From an uncultured Lachnospiraceae bacterium (GTDB lineage: Bacteria > Bacillota > Clostridia > Lachnospirales > Lachnospiraceae), in the NCBI GenBank assembly GCA_900314445.1, contig OMVA01000033.1:1-34157 (forward strand): DNA of 34,157 nucleotides, written 5' to 3'. A model generated the notes under the pieces. It was not told where the DNA came from. It did not search any database and saw only the letters and a list, made by a program, of their open reading frames with translations. Positions 26,513-34,157 of the stretch are shown here, one piece after another; the first letter of the stretch is position 1, and every line of letters begins with the position of its first letter. The position numbers and the translations under genes are program-made.

Positions 26513-28027
26513 ATGGAATTAAAGTTTAGAAATAAAGCAGCCTTTTGTTTTGGCGCTTTTGGTAAGGATATTGCTTACATGGTCGTAAACTCATATATCC
26601 TTTATTACTACAATTCAGTATTGGGTATGAGCGCAACATTCATCGGAACCATTATGATGCTGGCTCGTGTTTTCGATGCAGCCAACGATCCATTTATGGG
26701 TGTAGTTGTTGCTAAGACAAAGACAAAATTTGGTAAGTTCCGTCCTTGGATTTTCTGTGGAACATTATTGAATGCATTAATTATTTACGCTTTATTCGCG
26801 GTACCTAATATGGGCTCTGCTGGTCAGAGAACATGGCTTGCAGTTCTTTATGTCCTCTGGGGTGTTACATACACACTGATGGATATTCCTTTCTGGTCAA
26901 TGATTCCAGCAATCACAAAGCCAGGTAAGGACAGAGAGCAGCTTTCATCACTGGCACGTTCTTTCTCAGGTATTGGTGACGCCGTTCCAACAGTTCTCAC
27001 AATGGTTGTAGTTCCAATCCTTGCAGGCGTTGCATCTATTCCTTCCAATGAAAGAATTCCTTCAACATATAAGCCAGGCTTTATGTGGTGGGCACTGCTT
27101 GTAGCAGTAGTATTCCTGGTATCAGAAATCGTATTTGTTCTCAATGTTCCAGAAAAGACAGACGTTGAGATGGAAGCAACTCCAATTAAGGATATGTTCA
27201 AGGCTCTGATCAGAAATGATCAGGCCATGGCTATGGTTGTAACAGTTGTTCTTGTTTACACAGCTTTCAATATTATTTCCAACCTGATTCTTTACTTCTT
27301 CCAGTATGATCTGGGTGATACAGGAGCTTATTCCGTATTTACAGCAATCTGCTTTGGTACACAGGTTATTATCATGCTTCTGGTTCCAACAATGAGAAAG
27401 AAGGTTGAAAAACTGAGACTCTTCAGCCTTGGTATTATTGCACAGATTATTGGTTTCCTTGTACTTCTTGCTCTCAGCTTCACTGGCCTTTACCATGCAA
27501 CAGGCTGGATCATCTTCGCAATTCCTGGAATCCTTGTATTTGCAGGTTATGGTATCTTAAATGTAATGCTGACAGTATTCCTTTCCGATACAGTTGACTA
27601 CGGTGAATTCCTCAACGGTACACGTGAAGAATCTGTAATTTTCTCCATGCAGACATTTACAGTTAAGCTTGCTTCTGGTGTGGGTGTATTCCTTGCAGGT
27701 ATCGCAATTGATTCTATCGGTCTGGTTGTAGATGATAAGATCAAGACACTTCTCAACCTTAAAGCGGATGTAGATTCTAAAGAATATGCAAAGGCAGTTC
27801 TGGAAAATAAGGATGCAATCATCGCGAAGTTCCAGGGACTGACAGTTGATGCAAGTGGTATCGTTCATCAGTCAGCTTCCACACTGAAGGGACTTATGAT
27901 CTGGATGACAATTCCTTCAACAATCGTAATCATTCTTGCCTTCATTGTATTTAAGAAACATTTCAAACTTACAGAAGAAAAGATGGCTGAAGTAAGTGCA
28001 AAGATTGGCAAGAAAGAAGAAAACTAA
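26513..28027 (+). CDS. GPH family sugar:cation symporter (MelB-like)
   Basis: Membrane transporter of the glycoside-pentoside-hexuronide:cation symporter group within the major facilitator superfamily. It has 504 residues and about 12 helices. The N-terminal half shows the MelB signature ARVFDAANDPFMG, whose aspartates correspond to cation-binding D55 and D59 of E. coli MelB, and the loop TKTKFGKFRPW. Later LSDTVDYGEFLNGTREESVIFSMQTF is the usual second-half motif. The C-terminal tail is charged (EKMAEVSAKIGKKEEN). The start is ATG 26513 after GGAG. Between GH2 and GH36, it probably brings in the glycoside those enzymes cut, driven by Na+ or H+. Confidence 0.92.
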   Translation: MELKFRNKAAFCFGAFGKDIAYMVVNSYILYYYNSVLGMSATFIGTIMMLARVFDAANDPFMGVVVAKTKTKFGKFRPWIFCGTLLNALIIYALFAVPNMGSAGQRTWLAVLYVLWGVTYTLMDIPFWSMIPAITKPGKDREQLSSLARSFSGIGDAVPTVLTMVVVPILAGVASIPSNERIPSTYKPGFMWWALLVAVVFLVSEIVFVLNVPEKTDVEMEATPIKDMFKALIRNDQAMAMVVTVVLVYTAFNIISNLILYFFQYDLGDTGAYSVFTAICFGTQVIIMLLVPTMRKKVEKLRLFSLGIIAQIIGFLVLLALSFTGLYHATGWIIFAIPGILVFAGYGILNVMLTVFLSDTVDYGEFLNGTREESVIFSMQTFTVKLASGVGVFLAGIAIDSIGLVVDDKIKTLLNLKADVDSKEYAKAVLENKDAIIAKFQGLTVDASGIVHQSASTLKGLMIWMTIPSTIVIILAFIVFKKHFKLTEEKMAEVSAKIGKKEEN

Positions 28028-28041
28028 ACTTTCATGAATTC

Positions 28042-28057
28042 CGGCAAATGGGATTGC
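28042..28057 (+). repeat. GCAAATGGGATTG repeat downstream of the GPH gene
   Basis: CCGGCAAATGGGATTGCTGG forms a small hairpin (CCGGCAA with TTGCTGG, one G-U). The core GCAAATGGGATTG is identical to those at 18190 and 22038. Confidence 0.6.
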
Positions 28058-28079
28058 TGGAGATGAAGTTATAAATTAT

Positions 28080-28109
28080 GCTCTGCGGCAGATAAAACTG
28101 CTGCGGAGC
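28080..28109 (+). promoter_or_regulatory. Hairpin that hides the GH36 ribosome binding site
   Basis: GCTCTGCGGCAG (28080-28091) pairs with CTGCTGCGGAGC (28098-28109) at all 12 positions, two of them G-U, with the loop ATAAAA. The Shine-Dalgarno GGAG (28105-28108) is inside the 3' arm, so the folded RNA would block initiation of the alpha-galactosidase. There is no T-run, so it is not a classical terminator. Confidence 0.6.
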
Positions 28110-28114
28110 TAACT

Positions 28115-30592
28115 TTGTATATGGATAGAAAATTTGAAATATTAGAGGAAAGAATATTGATTCAGAAAATTAATTCTACTTTCGTATTAAATACTGAAAA
28201 GACGACCTATGCTTTTCGTGTTATGGAAACGGGACAGCTGGAACACCTTTACTATGGGGCAAAGATTCGCAGCATGGAGGGACATGAAACGGCGGGAATT
28301 CTGGTGGAGAGACATGCCTTTCAGCCAGGAACCAATGTAATCCTGGATCCAGACCATGATACCTTCACCCTGAATGATATTTGTCAGGAACTTTCAGGAA
28401 GTGGTAGGGGAGATACAGGAGAAGCTGCCATTGAACTGATATTTCCAGATGGTTGCCAGACAATAGACTGGATTTATGACAAGTTTGAAATTCAGGATGG
28501 ACGCCATGATTTAGAAGGAAAGACTTTACCTGGTGCTCATGTATTAGAAGAAAAGCATAGACTTGAAGAGAATGAAAAAAAGACAGTGGCGGGCGTTCAG
28601 ACCCTGAATATTTATTTGAAGGCAAAGAACGAAAATTTAACTGCTCTCCTGCAGTATTTTGTCTGGGAAGACAGTAATGTGATTACTCGTAAACTGTATT
28701 TGAAAAATACAGGGGAGCAGTCTGTTGAAATTCGAAAGGCCATGTCAGGTCAGCTGGACTTTGCAGATCATGATTTTCGTCTTAGCTCATTCCATGGTGC
28801 CTGGACAAGGGAAATGGAAAAGGCTGACATGCTTCTTACACCAGGTGGATATCGTGGTGGAAGCAGAACAGGTAATTCTTCAGCAGATACAAATCCATTC
28901 TTTATGCTGGCTCGCCCTAGTGCAACAGAAGATACAGGCCTTGTATATGGCATGAATCTCATTTATTCCGGTAGTCATGAGGAAGCGATTAGTGTAAATA
29001 TCTTTGGAAAGACCAGAGTGCTCTGGGGAATTCAAAGAGAAGGCTTTACTTATCGACTGGATGGAGGCCGGATTTTTGAAGCACCAGAAGCAGTGATGAC
29101 TGTTTCAAAGAATGGCTACAATGGAATGAGCCATAATATGCATAAGTTTGTTCGTGATCATGTACTCACAGGCAAGTGGGCAAAGAAGGAGAGACCAGTC
29201 CTCTTAAATAGTTGGGAAGCTGCTTACTTTAAAATCAGTGAGAGTAAGCTTTTGAATCTGGCCAAGGCCGCATCGGAAGTTGGCGTGGAACTTTTCGTTA
29301 TGGATGACGGCTGGTTTGGAGAAAGAAATGATGATAAGCACTCTTTAGGCGACTGGGATGTAAATAAAAAGAAACTTCCACATGGAATAAAAGGACTGGC
29401 TGATAAGGTGAAAAAGTTAGGCATGAGCTTTGGTCTCTGGGTAGAACCGGAGATGGTGAATGTAGAATCTAAGCTTTATATGGAACATCCGGAATGGGTG
29501 TTGCAACACATTGCAGAAGACCATGCAGAAGGCCGTAATCAGAGAGTGCTGGATCTTGTCAATCCAGAGGTACAGAAGTGGCTTATTGAAACCATGTCCA
29601 AGGTGTTCTCCAGTGGAGATATTTCCTATGTAAAATGGGATATGAATCGCAATATGAGCGATATCTATTCGCCTTATCTGAAGAAGGAAGGCAGACCTCA
29701 GGGAGAAACTGTTTTACGATATATGCAGGGACTTTACGCATGTATGGCAGAACTGACAAAGAGATTCCCAGACATTTTATTTGAAGGTTGTGCTTCCGGT
29801 GGTAACCGTTTTGATCTGGGTATTCTTTCTTACTTCCCACAGATTTGGGGAAGCGATGATACAGACGCCATTTGTCGTGCAGAGATTCAAAATGGATATT
29901 CCTATGGCTATCCATTATCCTGCGTCAGCGCCCATGTTTCTTCTGTTCCGAATCATCAGACACTTCGTGTCACACCATTGGAAACGCGTTTCGATGTAGC
30001 TGTCTTTGGTTCTTTCGGATACGAACTGAATCTGGCGGATGCTTCCAAGGATGAAAAGGAGAAGATTAAGTCACAGATTGAGACTTATAAGAAATATAGA
30101 TCTGTATTCTTCCAGGGAGATTTTTATCGAGGCAGAAGCTATCAGGGTAATCTGTCCAATGGCTATGAATTAAGAGGAAACCTGATGGAGTGGACAGTAA
30201 TTTCTGAAGATCAGAGAACTGCAGTTTGCCTTATTCTTCAAAAGGAGCAGGTCCCAAATATGCAGCAGCTTCGTCTTTACCCTAAGGGTTTATTGGAGAA
30301 TCAGAAGTATCACTTTACTAATATTCCACAGAGAGTAAACCTGAAGATGTTTGGGGACCTGGTAAATACAGTGGCGCCTGTACATGTTAAGCAGGATTCC
30401 ATGACCCATGATCTCCTTGCTAAGTTCGTGAAACCGGATGGAGAGACCGAAGATCTGTATGCCTATGGTGACTCCATGATGGAAAATGGAATTCCATTGT
30501 CACCAGCCTATTCCGGTACCGGCTTTAATGAGAAAACCAGAGTCTTCGGAGATTTCACATCCCGACTTTATTTCATACAGGCCACAAACTAA
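28115..30592 (+). CDS. GH36 alpha-galactosidase
   Basis: Removes terminal alpha-galactose from melibiose, raffinose-type sugars or galactomannan fragments by a retaining mechanism. It has 825 residues, somewhat longer than the usual 720-750, and no signal peptide. It has an N-terminal beta-supersandwich and then a catalytic barrel, in order FVMDDGWFGERNDDKHSLGDW, GLWVEPEMVN, nucleophile D509 in YVKWDMNR, EGCASGGNRFDLG, and acid/base D581 in WGSDDTDA. Two starts compete: TTG 28115, six bases after GGAG (used here), and ATG 28121, twelve bases after it. It is the last gene of the cluster. The ribosome site is buried in a hairpin, suggesting post-transcriptional control or lower output than the upstream genes. 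Confidence 0.93.
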   Translation: MYMDRKFEILEERILIQKINSTFVLNTEKTTYAFRVMETGQLEHLYYGAKIRSMEGHETAGILVERHAFQPGTNVILDPDHDTFTLNDICQELSGSGRGDTGEAAIELIFPDGCQTIDWIYDKFEIQDGRHDLEGKTLPGAHVLEEKHRLEENEKKTVAGVQTLNIYLKAKNENLTALLQYFVWEDSNVITRKLYLKNTGEQSVEIRKAMSGQLDFADHDFRLSSFHGAWTREMEKADMLLTPGGYRGGSRTGNSSADTNPFFMLARPSATEDTGLVYGMNLIYSGSHEEAISVNIFGKTRVLWGIQREGFTYRLDGGRIFEAPEAVMTVSKNGYNGMSHNMHKFVRDHVLTGKWAKKERPVLLNSWEAAYFKISESKLLNLAKAASEVGVELFVMDDGWFGERNDDKHSLGDWDVNKKKLPHGIKGLADKVKKLGMSFGLWVEPEMVNVESKLYMEHPEWVLQHIAEDHAEGRNQRVLDLVNPEVQKWLIETMSKVFSSGDISYVKWDMNRNMSDIYSPYLKKEGRPQGETVLRYMQGLYACMAELTKRFPDILFEGCASGGNRFDLGILSYFPQIWGSDDTDAICRAEIQNGYSYGYPLSCVSAHVSSVPNHQTLRVTPLETRFDVAVFGSFGYELNLADASKDEKEKIKSQIETYKKYRSVFFQGDFYRGRSYQGNLSNGYELRGNLMEWTVISEDQRTAVCLILQKEQVPNMQQLRLYPKGLLENQKYHFTNIPQRVNLKMFGDLVNTVAPVHVKQDSMTHDLLAKFVKPDGETEDLYAYGDSMMENGIPLSPAYSGTGFNEKTRVFGDFTSRLYFIQATN

Positions 30593-30613
30593 ATAAGAAT
30601 TAAGAAGGTTTTT

Positions 30614-30648
30614 CAGACGATACTTTGGTATAATTGCAGTATCGTTTG
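30614..30648 (+). promoter_or_regulatory. Palindrome enclosing the -10 box of the Y-family polymerase gene
   Basis: CAGACGATACT (30614-30624) and AGTATCGTTTG (30638-30648) form an 11-base inverted repeat (one G-T) around a 13-base centre that contains the extended -10 box TGGTATAAT (30626-30634). Inner ATAC-N4-GTAT half-sites are also present. A repressor bound here would block the promoter. It does not match the Bacillus LexA/DinR box (CGAAC-N4-GTTCG). As RNA it might also help end the GH36 transcript, since GTCTG-TTTTT follows at 30655. Confidence 0.55.
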
Positions 30649-30662
30649 AAAGGTCTGTTTTT

Positions 30663-32165
30663 ATGGAAAAAACCTACATCGCAATTGATTTAAAATCTTT
30701 CTACGCGTCAGTGGAATGCTTCGAGAGAGGGCTGGATCCCTTATCCACCAATCTGGTGGTAGCAGACGTGTCACGCACAGACAAGACCATTTGCCTTGCA
30801 GTCTCCCCGTCACTTAAAGCCTATGGCATACCGGGAAGAGCAAGGCTTTTTGAAGTGCGTCAGAAACTTGCCCGAGTCAATGCAGAGCGGGCGGCCAGGG
30901 AAGGTATTCGGGATTTTGAAGGGGCCTCCAGTGATGCAAATGAGATTGCCCTGCATCCTCGTTACAAGGTGGATTTCATTGCGGCTACTCCCCAGATGGC
31001 TAAGTATGAAGAGATTTCTGCCAAGATATATAGCGTGTATTTACGATATATTGCTCCGGAGGATATTCATGTTTACTCCATCGATGAGGTCTTTATGGAT
31101 GCCACTGCCTATCTCAATACCTATAAAATGACAGGCCATGAGCTGGCCATGAAAATGATTCATGAGGTTCTTAAAGAAACAGGAATTACCGCCACAGCAG
31201 GTATCGCCCCTAATCTGTATCTGGCAAAGGTGGCCATGGATGTGGTGGCAAAGCATATTCCAGCAGACAAGGATGGAGTAAGAATCGCAGAACTAAACGA
31301 AATGTCCTATCGTAAAATTCTATGGAATCACAAGCCTCTTACAGACTTCTGGCGGGTGGGGCCAGGAATTGCAAAGAAGTTGAATGCAAATGGAATTTAC
31401 ACCATGGGGGACCTGGCAGATATTGCCCTAAAGGATGAGAACTTCCTTTTTAGACTATTTGGTGTCAATGCAGAGTATTTGATAGACCATGCCTTTGGCA
31501 GAGAACCTGTGGGTATGGCAGATATTAAATCCTATAAACCGAAAGATCATTCCATGGGAGAGGGACAGGTCTTAATGGGACCTTATCCCTTTGATCAGGC
31601 CCGAATCATTGTTAAAGAAATGGCGGAGAATCTGTCTTACCAGCTTCTGGAAAAGGGACTGGTTACAGATTCCCTTGTCTTAAATGTGGGCTATGATGTT
31701 TCCTGTTTGAAAGATCCGGAAGTAAGAAAGAAATATAAGGGACCAGTGGGAAAAGACTGGTATGGAAGAATGGTACCCAAACCATCCCATGGTACAAAGA
31801 ATTTAGAGACCACAACCGCTTCTGCCAAGATTATGACAGAGAGTGCGGCGGAATTATTTGATGAAATAGCAGAGCCAAGTCTATATGTAAGACGTCTGAA
31901 TGTTACCTGTGGCAGGATTTACAAGAAGGGACAGGAACCTTCCAAAATGACTTTCCAGCAGTTCGATTTGTTCACGGACTATGAGAGTCAGGAGAAAGAG
32001 AAGCAGGCAAAAAAAGAAGAAATGGAAAGAGAAGAAAAGGCCCAGATTGCCATGCTTGCCCTGAAGAAAAAATTTGGTAAGAATGCAGTGGTAAAAGGCC
32101 GTGATTTGCAGGAAGGGGCAACGGCAATTCAGAGAAATGGACAGATTGGTGGCCACAAGGCCTGA
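30663..32165 (+). CDS. Y-family translesion DNA polymerase (UvrX/UmuC-like)
   Basis: Error-prone polymerase that copies past damaged bases. It has 500 residues. Catalytic acids are visible: D9 in AIDLKSFYASVE and D141-E142 in YSIDEVFMD. A helix-hairpin-helix segment (DFWRVGPGIAKKLNANGI) and a little-finger domain follow. The C-terminus is long and charged (EKEKQAKKEEMEREEKAQ) and ends KGRDLQEGATAIQRNGQIGGHKA, the typical ending of UvrX-type enzymes rather than DinB. There is no clear canonical beta-clamp motif, although FQQFDLFTD may serve as one. The start is ATG 30663 after AAAGG. The YolD-like gene follows after 50 bases, a pairing known from Bacillus yolD-uvrX. Confidence 0.92.
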   Translation: MEKTYIAIDLKSFYASVECFERGLDPLSTNLVVADVSRTDKTICLAVSPSLKAYGIPGRARLFEVRQKLARVNAERAAREGIRDFEGASSDANEIALHPRYKVDFIAATPQMAKYEEISAKIYSVYLRYIAPEDIHVYSIDEVFMDATAYLNTYKMTGHELAMKMIHEVLKETGITATAGIAPNLYLAKVAMDVVAKHIPADKDGVRIAELNEMSYRKILWNHKPLTDFWRVGPGIAKKLNANGIYTMGDLADIALKDENFLFRLFGVNAEYLIDHAFGREPVGMADIKSYKPKDHSMGEGQVLMGPYPFDQARIIVKEMAENLSYQLLEKGLVTDSLVLNVGYDVSCLKDPEVRKKYKGPVGKDWYGRMVPKPSHGTKNLETTTASAKIMTESAAELFDEIAEPSLYVRRLNVTCGRIYKKGQEPSKMTFQQFDLFTDYESQEKEKQAKKEEMEREEKAQIAMLALKKKFGKNAVVKGRDLQEGATAIQRNGQIGGHKA

Positions 32166-32175
32166 GAAGGGCCGG

Positions 32176-32192
32176 GCATATCATTTGCCAGG
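32176..32192 (+). repeat. CATTTGC repeat core between polymerase and YolD genes
   Basis: GCATATCATTTGCCAGG in the 50-base gap. It shares CATTTGCC with 22074 but has no pairing arm. Confidence 0.4.
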
Positions 32193-32215
32193 CTGGAAAG
32201 GAAAAGGGAAAGAAA

Positions 32216-32719
32216 TTGGTAGAAGATATGAAGAATGCCTGGCATAACGTTCAGGGAGTGTCCAGACAGGAACTTGCCGGAGACCCCAGGGTTCAGGAAA
32301 AGTATGGCCATATCTTGCATACAAGTTGGGATGGTGTGAGGCAGCACCCTCATCAGGATATGGGCATTCGGGCTGCTCAGTTTTCGCCTTTTGCTGCGCT
32401 GACTGGCTATGACGATGAAATTGAAAATACCAGTAAGGTTCGAGTTCTTCAGGATGACTTGTCGGAAGAAGAAAAGGAAAAACTGGATTACAATCTAAAT
32501 GCTCTGTTCCAGATGATTCAGGAGAGGCCTGAAGTGTCTGTAACCTTTTTCCAGCAGGAGCTGGAGGATGGCCGTGGCAATTATACAGAGCTGGTGGGAA
32601 GGCTGAAGAAGATAGATTCAGTATTCCGCAAACTGATTTTTGAAAATGGACAGGAAATTTCAGTGGATGATATTCGAAAACTGTCCATGAATGAAGAAGA
32701 TAAGGGAAAAGAGAAATAG
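32216..32719 (+). CDS. YolD-like protein
   Basis: Member of the YolD family, small proteins found next to Y-family polymerases (thought to be related to UmuD-type partners). It has 167 residues. The core DMGIRAAQFSPFAALTGYDDEIENTS is the family hallmark. A charged helical part follows (LSEEEKEKLDYNLNALFQMIQERPEVSVTFFQQELEDGRGNYTELVG), with the usual YolD ending about RLKKIDSVFRKLIFENGQEISVDDI. The start is uncertain: TTG 32216 with GGAAAAGGGAAAG upstream, or ATG 32228. The N-terminal 45 residues are not conserved in relatives I recall. It is probably cotranscribed with the polymerase gene. Confidence 0.88.
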   Translation: MVEDMKNAWHNVQGVSRQELAGDPRVQEKYGHILHTSWDGVRQHPHQDMGIRAAQFSPFAALTGYDDEIENTSKVRVLQDDLSEEEKEKLDYNLNALFQMIQERPEVSVTFFQQELEDGRGNYTELVGRLKKIDSVFRKLIFENGQEISVDDIRKLSMNEEDKGKEK

Positions 32720-32764
32720 AGAATGTCAAGGGATAAGAAAAGTAGAGAGGAGGAAGGACTATAA

Positions 32765-33373
32765 ATGATAGATCAAATTCAAAGTCTGGATGCAAACATC
32801 CTTTTATGGATTCAGGAACATTTGCGTGCAGACTGGTTGAATCCAATTATGAAAGGAATAACACATTTAGGAGATTCGGGTATTTTCTGGATTATTCTTT
32901 GTCTGGCTTTGCTGATTATTCCTAAGACAAGAAGGCGGGGACTGCTTTGCACCTTATCTCTTATCCTTGAAGTGTTAATTGTAAATGTGGCAATCAAACC
33001 GACTGTGGCAAGAATTAGACCCTATGAAGCAATGGATGGCCTGATTTGTCTGGTGGGAAAGCAGAAAGATTTTTCATTCCCATCTGGACATTCCTCTGCA
33101 TCACTTGCAGTGACGGGAGCCCTGATGCTTATGGCATTTTCTGGAATCCCTGCCAGGGGAGGAAAGGAAAAAGCGGAAAAATGGTTTAAGATATTTGCGT
33201 GCATCTCATTTGCACTGGGGCTTCTGATTTGTTTCACCAGATTATATGTGGGAGTGCATTATCCTTCAGATGTGGTATGTGGAAGTTTGATTGGCTTCTT
33301 ATCAGCTCTTCTGGTGTATGTGCTTTTTTCATGCCTTCTTGCAAGAAAGGAAGATGGCAGGCAAAAGGAATAG
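32765..33373 (+). CDS. PAP2 family membrane phosphatase
   Basis: Integral membrane phosphatase, probably acting on undecaprenyl pyrophosphate or phosphatidic acid outside the membrane. It has 202 residues and about five to six helices. All three acid-phosphatase motifs are intact: K78-x6-R85-P86 in KPTVARIRP, PSGH (106-109) in FPSGHSSAS, and R159, H165 and D169 in TRLYVGVHYPSD. The start is ATG 32765 after AGGAGGAAGGA. It is 45 bases after the YolD gene and may share its transcript, but no functional link is evident. A long stretch of small basic residues (ARGGKEKAEKWFK) forms a cytoplasmic loop. Confidence 0.92.
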   Translation: MIDQIQSLDANILLWIQEHLRADWLNPIMKGITHLGDSGIFWIILCLALLIIPKTRRRGLLCTLSLILEVLIVNVAIKPTVARIRPYEAMDGLICLVGKQKDFSFPSGHSSASLAVTGALMLMAFSGIPARGGKEKAEKWFKIFACISFALGLLICFTRLYVGVHYPSDVVCGSLIGFLSALLVYVLFSCLLARKEDGRQKE

Positions 33374-33436
33374 TTCCTGTAAATGGGTAAGCGGCAGGCG
33401 GAAGAGATAATTCATTGTAGTTTTGCAAAAAAATAA

Positions 33437-33474
33437 GCAGGTCTGAGATAAATTTCTCAGACCTGCATTTTTTT
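33437..33474. terminator. Bidirectional terminator between PAP2 and upp
   Basis: A perfect 12-base stem GCAGGTCTGAGA (33437-33448) with TCTCAGACCTGC (33455-33466), loop TAAATT. It is followed by ATTTTTTT on the plus strand and by TTATTTTTTT on the minus strand, so it can end both convergent transcripts. Confidence 0.92.
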
Positions 33475-33482
33475 AATAGGAC

Positions 33483-34127
33483 TTATTTTGTACCGAAAAT
33501 TCTGTCACCAGCATCGCCAAGACCTGGGCAGATGTAAGCGTTATCGTTCAGTTCACGGTCAACATTACCGATGTAGATTTCGATATCAGGATGTGCTTCA
33601 GCCAGCTTTTCGATTCCTTCAGGTGCTGCGATGATGCACATGAACTTAATCTTCTTGCAGCCATGCTTCTTGATGAAGTCAACAGCAGCGATGGCAGAAC
33701 CACCTGTTGCAAGCATTGGATCAAGTACTACGCAGAGACGCTGATCGATTGGATCAGGAAGCTTACAGTAGTATTCATGAGGCTCATGTGTTTCAGGATC
33801 GCGGTAAAGACCAACGTGACCAACCTTTGAAGAAGGTACGAGAGTAGTAATACCATTTACCATACCAAGACCTGCACGAAGGATAGGTACGATGGCAAGC
33901 TTTTTACCATCCAGCATAGGTGTCATACATGTTTCGATTGGTGTTTCGATTTCAACATCCTTCAGTGGAAGGTCGCGAAGAGCAATGAAACCTTCAAGGG
34001 CAGCGATTTCTTCCACTAACTTACGGAATTCCTGAGTACCAGTATTCTTGTCACGAAGAAGTGAGATTTTATGCTTGATCAGTGGATGATCCATCTCATA
34101 AACGTTTTCGTAATTCTTATATTTCAT
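33483..34127 (-). CDS. upp: Uracil phosphoribosyltransferase
   Basis: Pyrimidine salvage enzyme that converts uracil and PRPP to UMP. It has 214 residues, normal for the family. Diagnostic segments are [30 protein letters not shown] at the N-terminus, the strand [15 protein letters not shown], the PRPP loop [13 protein letters not shown], and the uracil-binding ending [17 protein letters not shown]. The ATG at 34127 follows an AAGGAGG site. The promoter and any leader lie beyond the window edge; the last 17 bases hold TGCATCTGTGCATTCC on the minus strand. It is convergent with the PAP2 gene. Confidence 0.97.
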   Translation of the reverse strand: MKYKNYENVYEMDHPLIKHKISLLRDKNTGTQEFRKLVEEIAALEGFIALRDLPLKDVEIETPIETCMTPMLDGKKLAIVPILRAGLGMVNGITTLVPSSKVGHVGLYRDPETHEPHEYYCKLPDPIDQRLCVVLDPMLATGGSAIAAVDFIKKHGCKKIKFMCIIAAPEGIEKLAEAHPDIEIYIGNVDRELNDNAYICPGLGDAGDRIFGTK

Positions 34128-34157
34128 ATATTTTCCTCCTTGGAATGCACAGATGCA

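Noticed and set aside
30614..30648. Calling the palindrome a LexA box
   Set aside because: Half-sites are CGATAC/GTATCG, not the CGAAC/GTTCG of Firmicute LexA, so the regulator is left open.
33197..33216. GCATCTCATTTGCA inside the PAP2 gene
   Set aside because: It encodes a normal membrane helix residue run (ACISFALG) expected in the family.
18221..33466. Shared CAGACCTG arms in the hairpins at 18225 and 33441
   Set aside because: Only seven to eight bases are shared and the loops differ; two independent GC-rich hairpins are the simpler explanation.

Overview
The window reads as chromosomal DNA of a low-to-mid GC Firmicute of class Clostridia, most likely a Lachnospiraceae-type gut anaerobe. 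The reasons are a Na+-type V-ATPase operon, a fused FeoA-FeoB, a GH2/GH36/GPH galactoside cluster, strong AGGAGG-type ribosome binding sites, frequent TTG and GTG starts, and the protein families present. The assignment is an inference; there is no rRNA or marker gene here that settles it.

Layout. 1-4.5 kb: the 3' part of a GNAT acetyltransferase, an LCP (LytR-CpsA-Psr) wall-polymer ligase, a convergent PcrA/UvrD helicase, and a small orphan gene. 4.6-13.5 kb: a complete nine-gene V-type ATPase operon (G/H-like, I, K, E, C, F, A, B, D) with its own promoter and terminator. The rotor subunit carries the full set of Na+ ligands known from Enterococcus NtpK. 13.5-18.2 kb: a LUD-domain protein, a decayed hemerythrin-like gene, a YitT membrane protein and FeoAB. 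18.2-22.9 kb: an alpha/beta hydrolase and a MATE exporter on the minus strand, then an HD-GYP protein, a Dabb protein and a 5'-truncated SstT symporter remnant. 23-30.6 kb: a galactoside-utilisation cluster (TetR regulator, GH2, a degenerate remnant, GPH symporter, GH36 alpha-galactosidase). 30.6-34.1 kb: a UvrX/UmuC-like Y-family polymerase, a YolD-like partner, a PAP2 phosphatase and convergent upp.

Working together: the sugar cluster would import an alpha- or beta-galactoside by cation symport and cleave it inside the cell. The V-ATPase would couple ATP to a sodium gradient that such symporters could use. The polymerase/YolD pair is a translesion-synthesis module.

Most unusual signal: a family of short intergenic repeats built on the heptamer CATTTGC / GCAAATG. 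I count 14 heptamers in about 3.5 kb of non-coding DNA, where chance predicts fewer than one. Several copies are paired into hairpins: a 17-bp imperfect stem at 22038-22080, the tip of the feoB terminator, and two copies flanking the LUD gene that share a second block, TTCGGG. Two more copies lie inside coding ends (the MATE C-terminus and the YitT N-terminus) and both encode the peptide KVHLQ. This looks like a REP-like or small structured element that I cannot name. Other points of interest are a palindrome enclosing the -10 box of the polymerase gene, a hairpin that buries the GH36 ribosome binding site, and three gene remnants.
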